A DNA stretch of 64,000 nucleotides from Erysipelothrix amsterdamensis (GCF_940143175.1 NZ_OW659496.1:1488001-1552000); one strand, 5' to 3'; positions 52,035 to 62,141 are shown, counted from the stretch's first letter. Notes: generated by a model from the sequence alone, not told the origin. Made by a program: numbers and translations.

Positions 52035-53015
52035 TTAGAGTTCCAGTTCGTGTTCCACAAACACTAACAATTCTCGAACCCTGTCTTTCGCAATATTATA
52101 ATAAACCCGTTTATTGCTGCTGGGTTCGCATTGAATCAACCCATCATTTAATAATTCTTGGATGTGATAGGAAATGGTTGCGGGTGTTAAATCAAGCAGG
52201 GTCGCGAGTTCCTTTCCGTATTTTTGTCCATGATTCAAGGCTTTTAAAATCGCAAATTTACTTGGATCACCCATACTTTTCATCATCTTACATGCATTTT
52301 TATCGCTGAGTTGATTTCGATTTAAAAATGCTTCTGTCATCGTAATTCCCAAATACGTTACATCCACAAATGAATTATTAGCCATCACACTTGGATAAAT
52401 AATCCCCTCATGATCATCCCAAACAATTCCAAACGTATCACGAAGATATTCAATATAAGTATTTGACTCAAGACGCGCGGTCCACTCTTGGTTTAAGACC
52501 TCAATTTCTTGATCAAACACCGATAACATTTGTTTCAGCGGTTTTGAAAGGTCTGTCACAATACCTTTAAACTCGTGATACAGCACATCAGCGGACTCGA
52601 CCATACTTACTAATGCCCACTTTCCAGAATAACTTAACGATGCATGATTGATTACCTGGAAAATCCCTTCATGACGCGTGGATCCTTCACTAAAAAATGC
52701 TTTTAAAATATCTTCAATGGTTTCGACCAATAAAGCCTCAATCTCGTTTTGATTACGTGTTTGGATTTCAAGAAAACATTTAAAGGGAATATAGTACAGT
52801 TGTGCTTTTTCATTGCCAAGTAATTCAAGAATTTCAGTTGCATGGGGGTAATCTTTTTGAACTTGAATCATCGATGCTTCACACCCTTTATAAATTGAAT
52901 CAATGCGATCATGAATCGCATGAGCATCCTCTGCATAAGGGGCCTCTTGGGTCAAAAAACGTCGAAACATTACATAAGCTTCAAATTCATAATTTAGTTT
53001 TTTCTCAAATTTCAT
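52035..53015 (-). CDS. ArsR-like transcriptional regulator with large N-terminal domain
   Basis: 326 residues. The C-terminal 85 residues form an ArsR-type winged helix (MGDPSKFAILKALNHGQKYGKELATLLDLTPATISYHIQELLNDGLI). The N-terminal 230 residues are an uncharacterised helical sensor-like domain. It lies 11 nt after the second exporter gene in one operon. The operon promoter has two ATCTAA-n7-TTAGA(T/C) palindromes, so this is probably an autoregulating repressor responding to the exported compound. Confidence 0.87.
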   Translation of the reverse strand: MKFEKKLNYEFEAYVMFRRFLTQEAPYAEDAHAIHDRIDSIYKGCEASMIQVQKDYPHATEILELLGNEKAQLYYIPFKCFLEIQTRNQNEIEALLVETIEDILKAFFSEGSTRHEGIFQVINHASLSYSGKWALVSMVESADVLYHEFKGIVTDLSKPLKQMLSVFDQEIEVLNQEWTARLESNTYIEYLRDTFGIVWDDHEGIIYPSVMANNSFVDVTYLGITMTEAFLNRNQLSDKNACKMMKSMGDPSKFAILKALNHGQKYGKELATLLDLTPATISYHIQELLNDGLIQCEPSSNKRVYYNIAKDRVRELLVFVEHELEL

Positions 53016-53026
53016 CGTAAACTCCT

Positions 53027-54760
53027 TTAAATATGTTGGGACTGCACAAAGCGTTCATAGACACCGTGCTCTGTTAACAGCGAATCATGGGTTCCCATTT
53101 CCACAATCACACCGTGATTTAATACAATAATTTTATCAGCATCTCGAATGGTGCTCAATCGATGTGCCGCAATAAGAATTGTTTTTTCGTTTTGGATGTT
53201 TGCGATGGCTTTTTGAATCAGTTGTTCTGACTCACTGTCCAATGCGGATGTTGGTTCATCCATTATGAGAATGGGTGCTTCACTTATTAGTGCACGAGCA
53301 ATCGCGATGCGTTGACGTTGTCCCCCTGAAAGCATTCCACCTTGTTCGCCCACATGTGTATCATACCCTTGGGGAAGCGACACAATAAAATCATGGATTG
53401 CGGCTTTGTGTGCGGCTGCCTCAATCATCGCATCACTGACAATGCCTTTACTGCCTAGACGAATGTTTTCTCGGATGGTGGTGTTGAACAAGGGGGATTC
53501 TTGTTGGACATAACAAATTTGATTTCGGACACTTTGCAGTGAATAATCTTGCACATCCTTTCCATCCAACAAAATCTGCCCCTGATCGGGTTTATAAAAG
53601 CCAAGAAGTAATTGAAAAATGGTTGACTTCCCACTTCCCGATTCTCCCACAAACGCCACCTTAGATTGTGGACTGATCGTAAAATCAACAGACTTTAAAA
53701 TGGTATGATCTGGTTGATATCCAAATTGAACCTGATCAAAGGTAATTAAATCATGACCTTTCCCAAGACTTAGGTCTTGTCTATCAATACGACCCTCTTC
53801 ACATTCCATGTCCAACATCGTTAAGATACGATCCGCAGATGTTTGAACTTCCAAAATATAGTTCCAAGCAACACCAAAGTTTCCAAACATATATCCAATA
53901 GATGCCTGTAATGGTAACAACAACATTACCTTCGCAAATTCAAAATCAGTGGTCCGTGCTAAGTAAAAGCCAATTCCCACAAACAATATTTTACCCAAAG
54001 CCCCAAAACCATCATTCCACATAGTAACTCGATGCTTTTTAACTTCCGCATTTATGAGGGCCTTTGCATGCGCTTGGTTTAATTCACGATAATCATCCAC
54101 CACCGTATTCTGTGCATTATACAAACGCACCATTGTTTCATTTGCGATAATATCGGATACGTGATTGGTTGCTTTGTTTTGGAAGTTTCGTGCTGATACG
54201 TAATCAGTTTGAATTGCGTCTGCATACCGTGTTGCCACCCATACACTCACAATTCCCAACACAACCGCAATCACCCCAAATCGCACATCCACAAAGAATG
54301 TTGTGATTAAGGCTGCAAGACCACCCACTGTAGGATGAATAAACATGTAATTAAATCCTTGGAAATAATAATTATTAATGACATCCGCATCACTGGTTAA
54401 TAAGGTCATCATATCGCCGGTATGTGAAGCACGAATTGTTGCTTCTTTTTGACGTAAGATATGATGAATCATGTGTTCTTTGAGACGTTTCTCTGCGTTT
54501 AATCCCCCCATGAGATTTCCCGTTTGTCCCATTACAAGAAGTGGAAACATAAGGAGAAATAGACCGGTTATTGTGAGGAGGATTTGTAAATCAAAAGTTC
54601 CTGCTGTAGCTTGTTCGATGGAAATCTGCGTCATCTTTCCAAACGTAAAGTTAAGACCGAAATTTGCGAGACTGGCAACACAACCGCCTAGAATTGCGCC
54701 AACAAAAGCCCACGAACCAATTTTGGATATTCGTCGCATGGTTTTAAATACGTTTGTCAT
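53027..54760 (-). CDS. ABC exporter half-transporter (permease-ATPase fusion), second of a pair
   Basis: 577 residues from the ATG at 54760 (GGAGGTG eight bases upstream; the longer reading would start at the A of that SD). Six N-terminal membrane segments, then the nucleotide-binding domain with GESGSGKST, signature LSGGQRQRIAIARAL, Walker B ILIMDEPTSALDS and H-loop AAHRLSTI. Overlapping gene pairs like this usually make heterodimeric multidrug or peptide exporters. It overlaps the upstream exporter gene by 17 nt. Confidence 0.94.
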   Translation of the reverse strand: MTNVFKTMRRISKIGSWAFVGAILGGCVASLANFGLNFTFGKMTQISIEQATAGTFDLQILLTITGLFLLMFPLLVMGQTGNLMGGLNAEKRLKEHMIHHILRQKEATIRASHTGDMMTLLTSDADVINNYYFQGFNYMFIHPTVGGLAALITTFFVDVRFGVIAVVLGIVSVWVATRYADAIQTDYVSARNFQNKATNHVSDIIANETMVRLYNAQNTVVDDYRELNQAHAKALINAEVKKHRVTMWNDGFGALGKILFVGIGFYLARTTDFEFAKVMLLLPLQASIGYMFGNFGVAWNYILEVQTSADRILTMLDMECEEGRIDRQDLSLGKGHDLITFDQVQFGYQPDHTILKSVDFTISPQSKVAFVGESGSGKSTIFQLLLGFYKPDQGQILLDGKDVQDYSLQSVRNQICYVQQESPLFNTTIRENIRLGSKGIVSDAMIEAAAHKAAIHDFIVSLPQGYDTHVGEQGGMLSGGQRQRIAIARALISEAPILIMDEPTSALDSESEQLIQKAIANIQNEKTILIAAHRLSTIRDADKIIVLNHGVIVEMGTHDSLLTEHGVYERFVQSQHI

Positions 54761-56465
54761 GATGATCACCTCCATTTTGAATTGCGATTAAACTTGCATA
54801 GATCCCGTCTTGAGCCATCAGTTCATGATGCGTTCCACTCGCAACAACCGCCCCTTGATCCATCACAATAATGCGATCACAATTGCGTAAGGTTGCAAGA
54901 CGATGCGCAATAATCAGTTGCGTACGTTCTGTCGTATCCATAACATGCTGGATGAGCTGTTCTGTTTCCACATCTAAAGCTGAAGTTGCTTCATCAAACA
55001 ACAAGACATCACTCTCTTTAAGCAGCGCTCGTGCAATCGACAAGCGCTGACGTTGTCCCCCGGACAAACGATTCCCCTTTTCGCCAACGATAAAGTCCAA
55101 GCCGTTTTGATCCACAAAGTCTGAGAGATGAACGTGATCCAGCACCTCATGAAGTTTCTTATCCGATACCATCTGATTGCCATACTGAAGATTTTGACGA
55201 ATGCTTTGATTCATCAATTCACTATTTTGAAATACAACCGCCAAGTCATTACGTAAGGCTTGTTTATCCCAATCTTGAATCGAAATCCCTTTATAATAAA
55301 CCGCACCGGCTTGAGGCGTATACAGTCCTAACAGGAGCTTCATCAGCGTTGATTTCCCTGAACCACTGGTTCCCACAACACCGACGTGTTCCTGATCATA
55401 AATCTCAAGATTGAAGCCCTTTAATACGAGAGTATCCGTATTTGGATATCCAAAAAATACATCTTTAAAAGCAATAACAGGATCGCTATCCTCTGATCCC
55501 ACCGCATTCCCGAATGTTTCTTTCGCAGCATCCCAAATTGGATAAATTCGTTCGGTTGAAACCAATAATTGCGGAATGTTTTGAACCATATTCGCAATAA
55601 CATTAAATTCATTTGAAATCAGTTGAACTAAAAGAAAGGCACTGACAAGTTGACCCAATTCTAGCTCACCGTGTGCGATAAGATAGGTTCCACCAATACC
55701 AATGAGGAAATTGGGAAGCATGGCAAAGACTGAAAATGGAAATTGCAGTAAGTAGAGGGAACGGATTCCATAGATTCCCTTATCCCGTGAATCCACCAGT
55801 GCTTTCTCGACCCATGAAGCAACCGTATCATACAAACCAAAGGTTCTTATGGTCGTTCGGTTATTCATCACATCTTGCGTGAGGGCATTGGTTTTACCCA
55901 TAGCCGTTTTCCATGGAAGGATGAAATCACTGGATTTTTGTGAAGCATAACGTTGAATGATAAAAGCCAATGGAAGGGGAATAAAATACAAGATTAATAA
56001 ACGCACATCAATACGAAGAATCCCAAAGGATAAGATTATTAAAAGTACAACCGCTTTAGATAAGGTGACACTTAAATTTGTTGCGGAAACAATGCTTGAA
56101 ACATCATTTTCAAGCCGTCCAATGAGATCACCTTGTTCCAGTTGTGAACTGACACGATAATCACTTTCCAAAATGCAATCAACTGTTTTTGTTTTAAATT
56201 GACTGCGCATTGTTTCAATCACTTGAGTTTGATATTTTTGAGCCTGATAAGTCATTAATACCGCAAGGAGGGTAAGACAACCAAACCCTATTAAACTGGT
56301 TTGAGTTTGGGTAAAATCACGCAGTAATATCGATTGGGTTAGTGCTCCAAAATATTGCGATGCCATTAATTCCATGGCACCAATTAATACGAAACTACAA
56401 AGGAGTACCACATATCGATTGAAACGATTGCTTTCGCGCCATGCACGCTTTAATTTATGGATCAT
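54744..56465 (-). CDS. ABC exporter half-transporter (permease-ATPase fusion), first of a pair
   Basis: 573 residues: six membrane segments (about 20-300) and an ATPase domain with GTSGSGKST, signature LSGGQRQRLSIARAL, Walker B VLLFDEATSALDV and H-loop IAHRLATL. Both half-transporters have full motifs with Glu after Walker B, so neither site looks degenerate. Transcribed from the operator-flanked promoter at about 56520-56546, followed by the second half-transporter and the ArsR-like regulator. Confidence 0.94.
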   Translation of the reverse strand: MIHKLKRAWRESNRFNRYVVLLCSFVLIGAMELMASQYFGALTQSILLRDFTQTQTSLIGFGCLTLLAVLMTYQAQKYQTQVIETMRSQFKTKTVDCILESDYRVSSQLEQGDLIGRLENDVSSIVSATNLSVTLSKAVVLLIILSFGILRIDVRLLILYFIPLPLAFIIQRYASQKSSDFILPWKTAMGKTNALTQDVMNNRTTIRTFGLYDTVASWVEKALVDSRDKGIYGIRSLYLLQFPFSVFAMLPNFLIGIGGTYLIAHGELELGQLVSAFLLVQLISNEFNVIANMVQNIPQLLVSTERIYPIWDAAKETFGNAVGSEDSDPVIAFKDVFFGYPNTDTLVLKGFNLEIYDQEHVGVVGTSGSGKSTLMKLLLGLYTPQAGAVYYKGISIQDWDKQALRNDLAVVFQNSELMNQSIRQNLQYGNQMVSDKKLHEVLDHVHLSDFVDQNGLDFIVGEKGNRLSGGQRQRLSIARALLKESDVLLFDEATSALDVETEQLIQHVMDTTERTQLIIAHRLATLRNCDRIIVMDQGAVVASGTHHELMAQDGIYASLIAIQNGGDHHDKRI

Positions 56466-56496
56466 AAACCATCCTCCTACGCTTAGTTATACATTC

Positions 56497-56515
56497 ATCT
56501 AATGTTATGTTAGAT
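56497..56515. promoter_or_regulatory. Operator of the ABC exporter operon (downstream of -10)
   Basis: ATCTAA-tgttatg-TTAGAT, perfect 6-bp inverted repeat with a 7-bp centre. ArsR/SmtB-like form. Confidence 0.72.
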
Positions 56516-56517
56516 AA

Positions 56518-56546
56518 AGATTAACACAAGCGGTCTTTTCAGTCAA
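56518..56546 (-). promoter_or_regulatory. Promoter of the ABC exporter-regulator operon
   Basis: Minus strand TTGACT (56546-56541), 17-bp spacer, TAATCT (56523-56518), bracketed by the two operators. Confidence 0.75.
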
Positions 56547-56551
56547 CAAAT

Positions 56552-56570
56552 ATCTAATATCGTGTTAGAC
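56552..56570. promoter_or_regulatory. Operator of the ABC exporter operon (upstream of -35)
   Basis: ATCTAA-tatcgtg-TTAGAC, one base from the same inverted repeat, 55 bp centre to centre from the first. Confidence 0.68.
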
Positions 56571-56583
56571 ATTAATGAGAACC

Positions 56584-56608
56584 ATAAAAAAAGAGTCTTA
56601 CGACTCTT
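56584..56608 (-). terminator. Terminator of the anchored-protein gene
   Basis: Minus strand AAAGAGTC-gta-A-GACTCTTT then TTTTT. The stop codon lies in the loop. Confidence 0.8.
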
Positions 56609-57401
56609 TGACTTGGATACGATCTAGATTAATAACTCCGGCATTTTTTAAGATTTGGTACATCTCTTCGGAAACATTTTCCAGATCCACATAATAGAGA
56701 TAGACTTGATACTGCGTTTCGTTAACACCATCAGAAGCTTCAATTTTAAGCTGTGTCGCCTCTTTCACCGGTGATTTTGAAGAATTGAATTGAATCTCAA
56801 TATCGTGATCAAATCGCGTATCCGTAACACGCAATTCCCCTTCATCATCCCCTGTTTGGACCACAATGCGTGCACCACTATCAACTTCTTTATCATCTAC
56901 ACGATATGTTATTTTAGGCGGAATTGTATCAACGGCTTTAAAGACTTTCTCAAAGCTTGCTTCTTCACCGTTTGAAAATGATGCGATAAAGCGCATTTCT
57001 AAATCACCGACAACAGGAATTTCATCACCGTTATCTAGCAAGTCCATAATTCCCTTATCATCATACCCTTCTGGAAATGGATAGGGAATGTTATGCATCG
57101 TTGTATACAACTGGATTTGTTCTTGTCGGATGGTCTCAGGATCTATAATCTTTCCATCTCTTAAAAATTCAACGTGATACGTTCCAAAATTACTCTTTTC
57201 GAGATCAATCGCATCTTGTAGTGCTGCATTACTTAAGTAAGTGTATTGTTCTAATTGCGCATTATTTTTAAATACGATTGTTGGTTTGGCTGGTTTGGTT
57301 AGTTGATAAACAAAGACAATAATTACCACAATCAAAATAACCGCAACTGAACCAACATATCTGAACTTTTTCACTTTGTCTGAACGTTTTAATGGTTCCA
57401 T
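56598..57401 (-). CDS. Single-pass membrane-anchored extracytoplasmic protein, function unknown
   Basis: 267 residues: basic N-terminus, one transmembrane helix (about 15-33, YVGSVAVILIVVIIVFVYQL), then a soluble outside domain of about 230 residues. The stretch AVDTIPPKITYRVDDKEVDSGARIVV resembles bacterial Ig-like or cadherin-like repeat edges. No family firmly recognised. SD AAAGGAG. It is monocistronic between the exporter operon and the pseudouridine synthase gene. Confidence 0.7.
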   Translation of the reverse strand: MEPLKRSDKVKKFRYVGSVAVILIVVIIVFVYQLTKPAKPTIVFKNNAQLEQYTYLSNAALQDAIDLEKSNFGTYHVEFLRDGKIIDPETIRQEQIQLYTTMHNIPYPFPEGYDDKGIMDLLDNGDEIPVVGDLEMRFIASFSNGEEASFEKVFKAVDTIPPKITYRVDDKEVDSGARIVVQTGDDEGELRVTDTRFDHDIEIQFNSSKSPVKEATQLKIEASDGVNETQYQVYLYYVDLENVSEEMYQILKNAGVINLDRIQVKES

Positions 57402-57502
57402 CTCAATGCTCCTTTCAAGTTTATAAACTCATATTACTTTAATCGTAGTCCCTTTTGATTCAAAATGATACCCACATCACAAAAGACTCATCAGATTACC
57501 AT

Positions 57503-58192
57503 TTATTTGATAAATAAGTTGATTTCTTCCTCTGATAAATCTCGGTACGCACCGGGTTGTAAGCTTGAATCCAGTTCCAACTCACCAATCTTAATGCGTT
57601 TTAAATAGGTAACTTCATTATCGCAGGCATGCATCATGCGTTTCACTTGATGGTATTTCCCTTCACCGATTGTTAAGTGGATGGCGCGTTCCCCTACAAC
57701 TTCAACTTGAGCAGGTTTCAAGAGTTCATCCCCTAACATCATCCCTTTTTCTAATTCTTCACAAAAGCGCAGGTCAAATGGTTTATCCAGTTCAACATAA
57801 TATTGTTTATGAACATTACTTTTACTGTGCGCAACACGATGTGAAAACTGGCCATCATTTGTAATTAAGAGTAACCCTTCCGTATCCGCATCCAAGCGAC
57901 CGACAAAAACCAAATCACGATGATACGATTCGATCAGTTCTAAAACAGAGGGATACATTTCAGGATTATGTTCACAAATATATCCAGCCGGCTTGTTCAT
58001 CATAAAGTAAATATCCTTCTGGTACGATACGCTCTCCCCTTGAACAAAGACTTCATCCTTTTCAAGGTTTAAAACCATACCTGCATCCCGTACCACATCG
58101 TGATTTACCGTAACCATACCCTTTTTCACAAGTATCTTTACATCTTTTCGTGTTCCAAATCCATTATGAGCTAAAAATTTATCCAATCGCAT
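57503..58192 (-). CDS. rsuA: 16S rRNA pseudouridine synthase, RsuA family
   Basis: 229 residues: N-terminal S4 RNA-binding domain (MRLDKFLAHNGFGTRKDVK...GMVTVN) and the RsuA/RluB catalytic domain with the aspartate motif GRLDADTEGLLLITNDG (about 99-115) and the C-terminal GKYHQVKRMMHAC. Its short length and sequence fit RsuA, which modifies U516 of 16S rRNA in E. coli, better than RluB/E/F, though the target is inferred. No terminator was seen after it. Confidence 0.9.
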   Translation of the reverse strand: MRLDKFLAHNGFGTRKDVKILVKKGMVTVNHDVVRDAGMVLNLEKDEVFVQGESVSYQKDIYFMMNKPAGYICEHNPEMYPSVLELIESYHRDLVFVGRLDADTEGLLLITNDGQFSHRVAHSKSNVHKQYYVELDKPFDLRFCEELEKGMMLGDELLKPAQVEVVGERAIHLTIGEGKYHQVKRMMHACDNEVTYLKRIKIGELELDSSLQPGAYRDLSEEEINLFIK

Positions 58193-58272
58193 ATCTCATC
58201 CTCATTTCAATATCTTCTATTATATCGTATTCTGTAGAATTACGGATGAATTTTAAAAAGATTATAAATCAC

Positions 58273-60135
58273 TTAAAGGCTATCATTAAATACATTCCTT
58301 TGGATTAAATACATCAGATTTCCAATGCGTCCGATACCATAACTCATGAGCGTCAACATAACCCACACTAAAACAATGCCTGTTTTTAACGTGACCGGAA
58401 TCGATGTAATGAGGAGGTCTTTCATTGTATTTGAAAAATCTACATTTAAGACCTTGGTAATTTTTAGAATATGCATCGCAATCATTGTGAAACTCATCAT
58501 CATCGAATAAATCAAGAGTGAATATCTATGGATCTTTCGATAGTTTTTCATTCCCATTTTACTTACATGAATAAACCCTTCATTACGGCGATCATAAATA
58601 AGGTGGTATTGCTGATAGCCTAAGAAAAACATTGGGACCAATAATACACCCATAAAGATAAGACGATAGAAGACTTGGTTCTTCATAACGATGAGTGAGG
58701 CACCACGATTATCAATCATGGTATCAACACCCAACATCTGTGCCTGCTTAAGTTCTTCATCAAATCGGAGTGCATTTGAAATTTCATGGGCACGTTTAAA
58801 TACCGCATCATGCTCTACGTAGAGATCATGAGCGCGCTCAGGTTCCCGTTCAATCATTATTTGAATCTTTTCTTTTTCTCTTACAGCTTCTTGAATTATC
58901 TCAAGTGCTTGCTTATGTCTTATGATACTTGAATCATCGATGGGGCCAAGATAATTTTGTTTATAAAATTGATAAGACTGTTCATTTGACGTCGTACTGA
59001 TCGAAAAGGTTTTAATATTATAGATACCAAAAATTAGTACAAAAACAAGAATTATTAACCCATAAGAACTTATCCAAAGTTGATACATGCTATGTACAAT
59101 TCGATGTGTACTTCGAATCGGAATCCCCGCCCCCTTATGCTTACGGATTGGTCCACTCTTTACATAGCACTCATATGAAACAATGCCCAAAATTCCAGTC
59201 AGAACTACACAAAAAAGAAGTAAATTATAAGGGAAATCGCCTTTATCATGGACAACCATATAGTAAATATTATATAACTTGAGGAAGCCATATTTTGAAT
59301 GAATCGGAATCATTGCATATTGCATGCCTTGCACAAAGAGAACACTTAATCCTGCGATTACTGTAAGAAGTGTATTTCGCGTAAGGGTCATAAAAATTAA
59401 AGTTAACAGTAAAAGCATTAGGGTCACTACAAAAATTGAGATATACCTAAACATTGAATAGTGAAACACACTTCCCATAAGCCAAACATGTTTGAAATAG
59501 GGAATGCTGTGAATGGATGCCTTTGAAAACCCCAATCTAAACCCATCAAATAATATTAGAAGACCCGTCACAACGAAAAGTAACCCCGTTAGTACCACCA
59601 TTTTTGAATGAAATAATTTTGAAAGACCTCTTTGTGTCGGCTGATAAATCTCAAGTGTCCCTTCTAAAAGATCTTCTCCAAAAAGTAAGTAGAGTAAATA
59701 AAAACCAAAGAGCAGCATCACAATCTTAGGCGTTGGACTGCGTAAAATTAGTTCATGGCGTTGGATGTTTATAAATTCAACGGGTTCAAGTTTGAGCTGC
59801 TCATAAAAATCATGTTCCTTATTCAATTTATGAACATCTTTGGGATCTTCAAAAAGGCCCGTCTCACGTTTGTCATTGATTTCTTGAAGGTGTTGATCAA
59901 TGTTTTCATGATAACCTGATATGTATTTAATCTGTTCTTCAAAATACATTGTGGCATCATCTACTGAATCATTTGTGAACAAGTCGGTATGTTTAGAATA
60001 TTCCTTATAAAGTGCATCATACGCACCTGTAGATTTCAGATAAACCATATTTAAAGAGACAAAGGCTAAAACAATCACCACGAGCATTCGAAAATTCATG
60101 CGCATTTTTAGATTTTTGAGTTCAAGATGGATCAT
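58273..60135 (-). CDS. ABC-2-type membrane permease (large, duplicated)
   Basis: 620 residues. Two similar halves, each starting with one membrane helix followed by a long charged extracytoplasmic or coiled-coil segment (YFEEQIKYISGYHENID...; YKQNYLGPIDDSSIIRHKQAL...) and then five or six helices. This is the ABC-2 export permease pattern in fused form. The start overlaps the ATPase stop by 4 nt (ATGA). The substrate is unknown; no resistance or bacteriocin gene is recognised next to it. Confidence 0.8.
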   Translation of the reverse strand: MIHLELKNLKMRMNFRMLVVIVLAFVSLNMVYLKSTGAYDALYKEYSKHTDLFTNDSVDDATMYFEEQIKYISGYHENIDQHLQEINDKRETGLFEDPKDVHKLNKEHDFYEQLKLEPVEFINIQRHELILRSPTPKIVMLLFGFYLLYLLFGEDLLEGTLEIYQPTQRGLSKLFHSKMVVLTGLLFVVTGLLILFDGFRLGFSKASIHSIPYFKHVWLMGSVFHYSMFRYISIFVVTLMLLLLTLIFMTLTRNTLLTVIAGLSVLFVQGMQYAMIPIHSKYGFLKLYNIYYMVVHDKGDFPYNLLLFCVVLTGILGIVSYECYVKSGPIRKHKGAGIPIRSTHRIVHSMYQLWISSYGLIILVFVLIFGIYNIKTFSISTTSNEQSYQFYKQNYLGPIDDSSIIRHKQALEIIQEAVREKEKIQIMIEREPERAHDLYVEHDAVFKRAHEISNALRFDEELKQAQMLGVDTMIDNRGASLIVMKNQVFYRLIFMGVLLVPMFFLGYQQYHLIYDRRNEGFIHVSKMGMKNYRKIHRYSLLIYSMMMSFTMIAMHILKITKVLNVDFSNTMKDLLITSIPVTLKTGIVLVWVMLTLMSYGIGRIGNLMYLIQRNVFNDSL

Positions 60136-60986
60136 GATAGTGCGTACAGGTAAAGATCCTCGATTGTTGGATTAACCTTTACCCCTTCAATGTCATCACT
60201 AAAATGGCGAATTCTTACCTGTTCCCCAATGCGAATGCTATTGATAATTTTATGTTCTTGAGCGAAACGTTTATACGCCTCAAAAGATAGCGTGGATTCA
60301 AAGACACGCATCTTTAAAATAAGTTTATCCGGTGTATCAAATTCAATGATATTTCCTTTTTGAAGAAGTATTATTTTATCGGCAATATATTCGATATCGG
60401 ATATAATATGCGTTGCAATCAAAACAATTTTATCACCAGAAAGTTCCATGATTACATTTCTTAGATTGCTCCGTTCAACAGGATCAAGACCTGCGGTTGG
60501 TTCATCCAAGATTAAAACTGCGGGATCATTCAACATCGCTTGCGCAAGCAAGACCCGTTGTTTCATCCCACCGGAAAGAGAACTTAATTTATGATGTTTC
60601 TTTGTTTCCAAATTAAAACGCGTCAAAAGATCTTCAATCCGCAATCTCGCTAAATCATTTGGAATCGCCTTTAGGGATGCGATATAGAAGAGAAAATGCT
60701 CGATAGTCATCTGTGCAGGTAACGATTGATTTTGAGGCATATAACCCAAAAGACTTCGAAATACGGTGTAATCTTTTATCAATTCTCCATTAAAAGATAC
60801 TGTTCCCGAATCTGCTTTCATCAAGGTTGCAAGTATTTTAATTAAAGTGCTCTTCCCTGCACCATTATGCCCAACAAGCCCATAAATCCCGTTCTCCATA
60901 TCAAAGCTAAGATTATTCACAGCTTTCGTAGCGCCATAAGCCTTATTTAAATTCCTTACTTCCAACCTATTTAACAAGATAATCAC
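60132..60986 (-). CDS. ABC transporter ATPase of the lipoprotein/ABC-2 system
   Basis: About 284 residues with Walker A GHNGAGKST, signature LSGGMKQRVLLAQAM, Walker B VLILDEPTAGLDP and H-loop ATHIISDIEY, of the BcrA/NatA-like ABC-2 class. The start is uncertain: GTG at 60986 almost touches the SD (GAAGGAG), while TTG at 60977 has ideal 10-nt spacing. It overlaps the end of the upstream lipoprotein gene by 11-20 nt, so the three genes are one coupled unit. Confidence 0.9.
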   Translation of the reverse strand: MIILLNRLEVRNLNKAYGATKAVNNLSFDMENGIYGLVGHNGAGKSTLIKILATLMKADSGTVSFNGELIKDYTVFRSLLGYMPQNQSLPAQMTIEHFLFYIASLKAIPNDLARLRIEDLLTRFNLETKKHHKLSSLSGGMKQRVLLAQAMLNDPAVLILDEPTAGLDPVERSNLRNVIMELSGDKIVLIATHIISDIEYIADKIILLQKGNIIEFDTPDKLILKMRVFESTLSFEAYKRFAQEHKIINSIRIGEQVRIRHFSDDIEGVKVNPTIEDLYLYALS

Positions 60987-62004
60987 ACTCCTTCATCGCC
61001 AAATCGCACATAAAGTGAGCTTCCTGTGATTTCCCAAAAACATAACGATCATCCACAACGCGTAACATCAGTGAAAAATCACTACGCATGAACATCGCGC
61101 TCTCCGGTCCGCGAGATGTGATTGTCTCAGCGGGTACTACGCGACTGATCAACGTTCCATTATGATCATACTGTTCATATGCTTGTATGCCATCAAGACT
61201 TGAAGTATAGAAATAATCTTTATTTGCATACATAATAATTTTATTATCAAGTCTAATTTCGTGATCACCCTTTGAAAAAACTGCCGTCACGCGAGCATTT
61301 TCTAAAGAAGTGTTTGAATCATCCGTTGTCCGATGGATCTCATAATAAAGTCGCATGGTCTCATCTTCATAAACGGTCAACGGTTCTTCTGGAATTCTCA
61401 ATTGCCCTTTATCAATAAAGAATTGATATGTCTGTATGGATTCAGGATACAGATTACGTTCAATTTGTTTAAAATGATGGTCATATACTTCAATAATGGA
61501 TTCCCCGGTTACTTCATCTTCAAAAAGAACATAGATGAAGCCTGAATCAATTCGAAAACGAAGCGGTAAGGTTTCAAAGCGGAGAACTTCTTCATAAGCT
61601 TCCCCTTTGCGATTCAAGCGTCCAAGCGAATAAGCACTTCCACCATCGGCACTCATTCGCGCGAAAAGTCCATAAAGATAATCCCCATAATAAATTAAGT
61701 CGCTATCTTGCACAAAACTCTCAAAGTAGCGTGTATAGGATATCCGATCATTTTCAACTTCTTGGTCATCCGCAAAGGACATCCCGGTTAATCGTGCTAC
61801 TTTTTGTCGGTTGATATTATAGTAATAAAGCGATGCATTCTCGACAAAATACACATCGTGATCCGTTTTAGCAATGGATGATTCGATTAAAGGCGTTGAT
61901 AAATCAAATGGCTGAATCTGAATTGAATCTGAACCTAATGTTGTCCCACAACCAGATAACGGAAGCAATAATCCCACGCATAAAAGCTTTTTAATATTGA
62001 ACAT
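60967..62004 (-). CDS. Lipoprotein of the ABC-2 system, function unknown
   Basis: 345 residues: signal peptide with lipobox LSGC (Cys 19). The mature part reads as repeated strand-turn-strand units (DVYFVENASLYYYNINRQKVARL, LIYYGDYLYGLFARMSADGGSAY, FRIDSGFIYVLFED), suggesting a beta-propeller like DUF5050. No family confirmed. It is first in a coupled operon with an ATPase and a fused permease, so it may be the extracytoplasmic sensor or partner. A TATTAT -10 overlapping a cre-like site lies upstream. Confidence 0.78.
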   Translation of the reverse strand: MFNIKKLLCVGLLLPLSGCGTTLGSDSIQIQPFDLSTPLIESSIAKTDHDVYFVENASLYYYNINRQKVARLTGMSFADDQEVENDRISYTRYFESFVQDSDLIYYGDYLYGLFARMSADGGSAYSLGRLNRKGEAYEEVLRFETLPLRFRIDSGFIYVLFEDEVTGESIIEVYDHHFKQIERNLYPESIQTYQFFIDKGQLRIPEEPLTVYEDETMRLYYEIHRTTDDSNTSLENARVTAVFSKGDHEIRLDNKIIMYANKDYFYTSSLDGIQAYEQYDHNGTLISRVVPAETITSRGPESAMFMRSDFSLMLRVVDDRYVFGKSQEAHFMCDLAMKECDYLVK

Positions 62005-62034
62005 AGTTCCCCCCCTTGGTACGTTCTTTATAAC

Positions 62035-62073
62035 TCTATAATAGCATTCACAAATAAAATGTAAACGCTATCT
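62035..62073. promoter_or_regulatory. Promoter and candidate cre site for the lipoprotein/ABC-2 operon
   Basis: Minus strand TTTACA, 16-bp spacer, TATTAT. ATGTAAACGCTATCT at 62059-62073 fits the cre consensus WTGNAANCGNWNNCW and covers the -35, where CcpA binding would repress. Confidence 0.45.
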
Positions 62074-62141
62074 AAACATTTTTAACACGAAGTCAAAAAC
62101 AGCGTATTCATCCACCCGATTCACTCTTGATTTATATCCAC

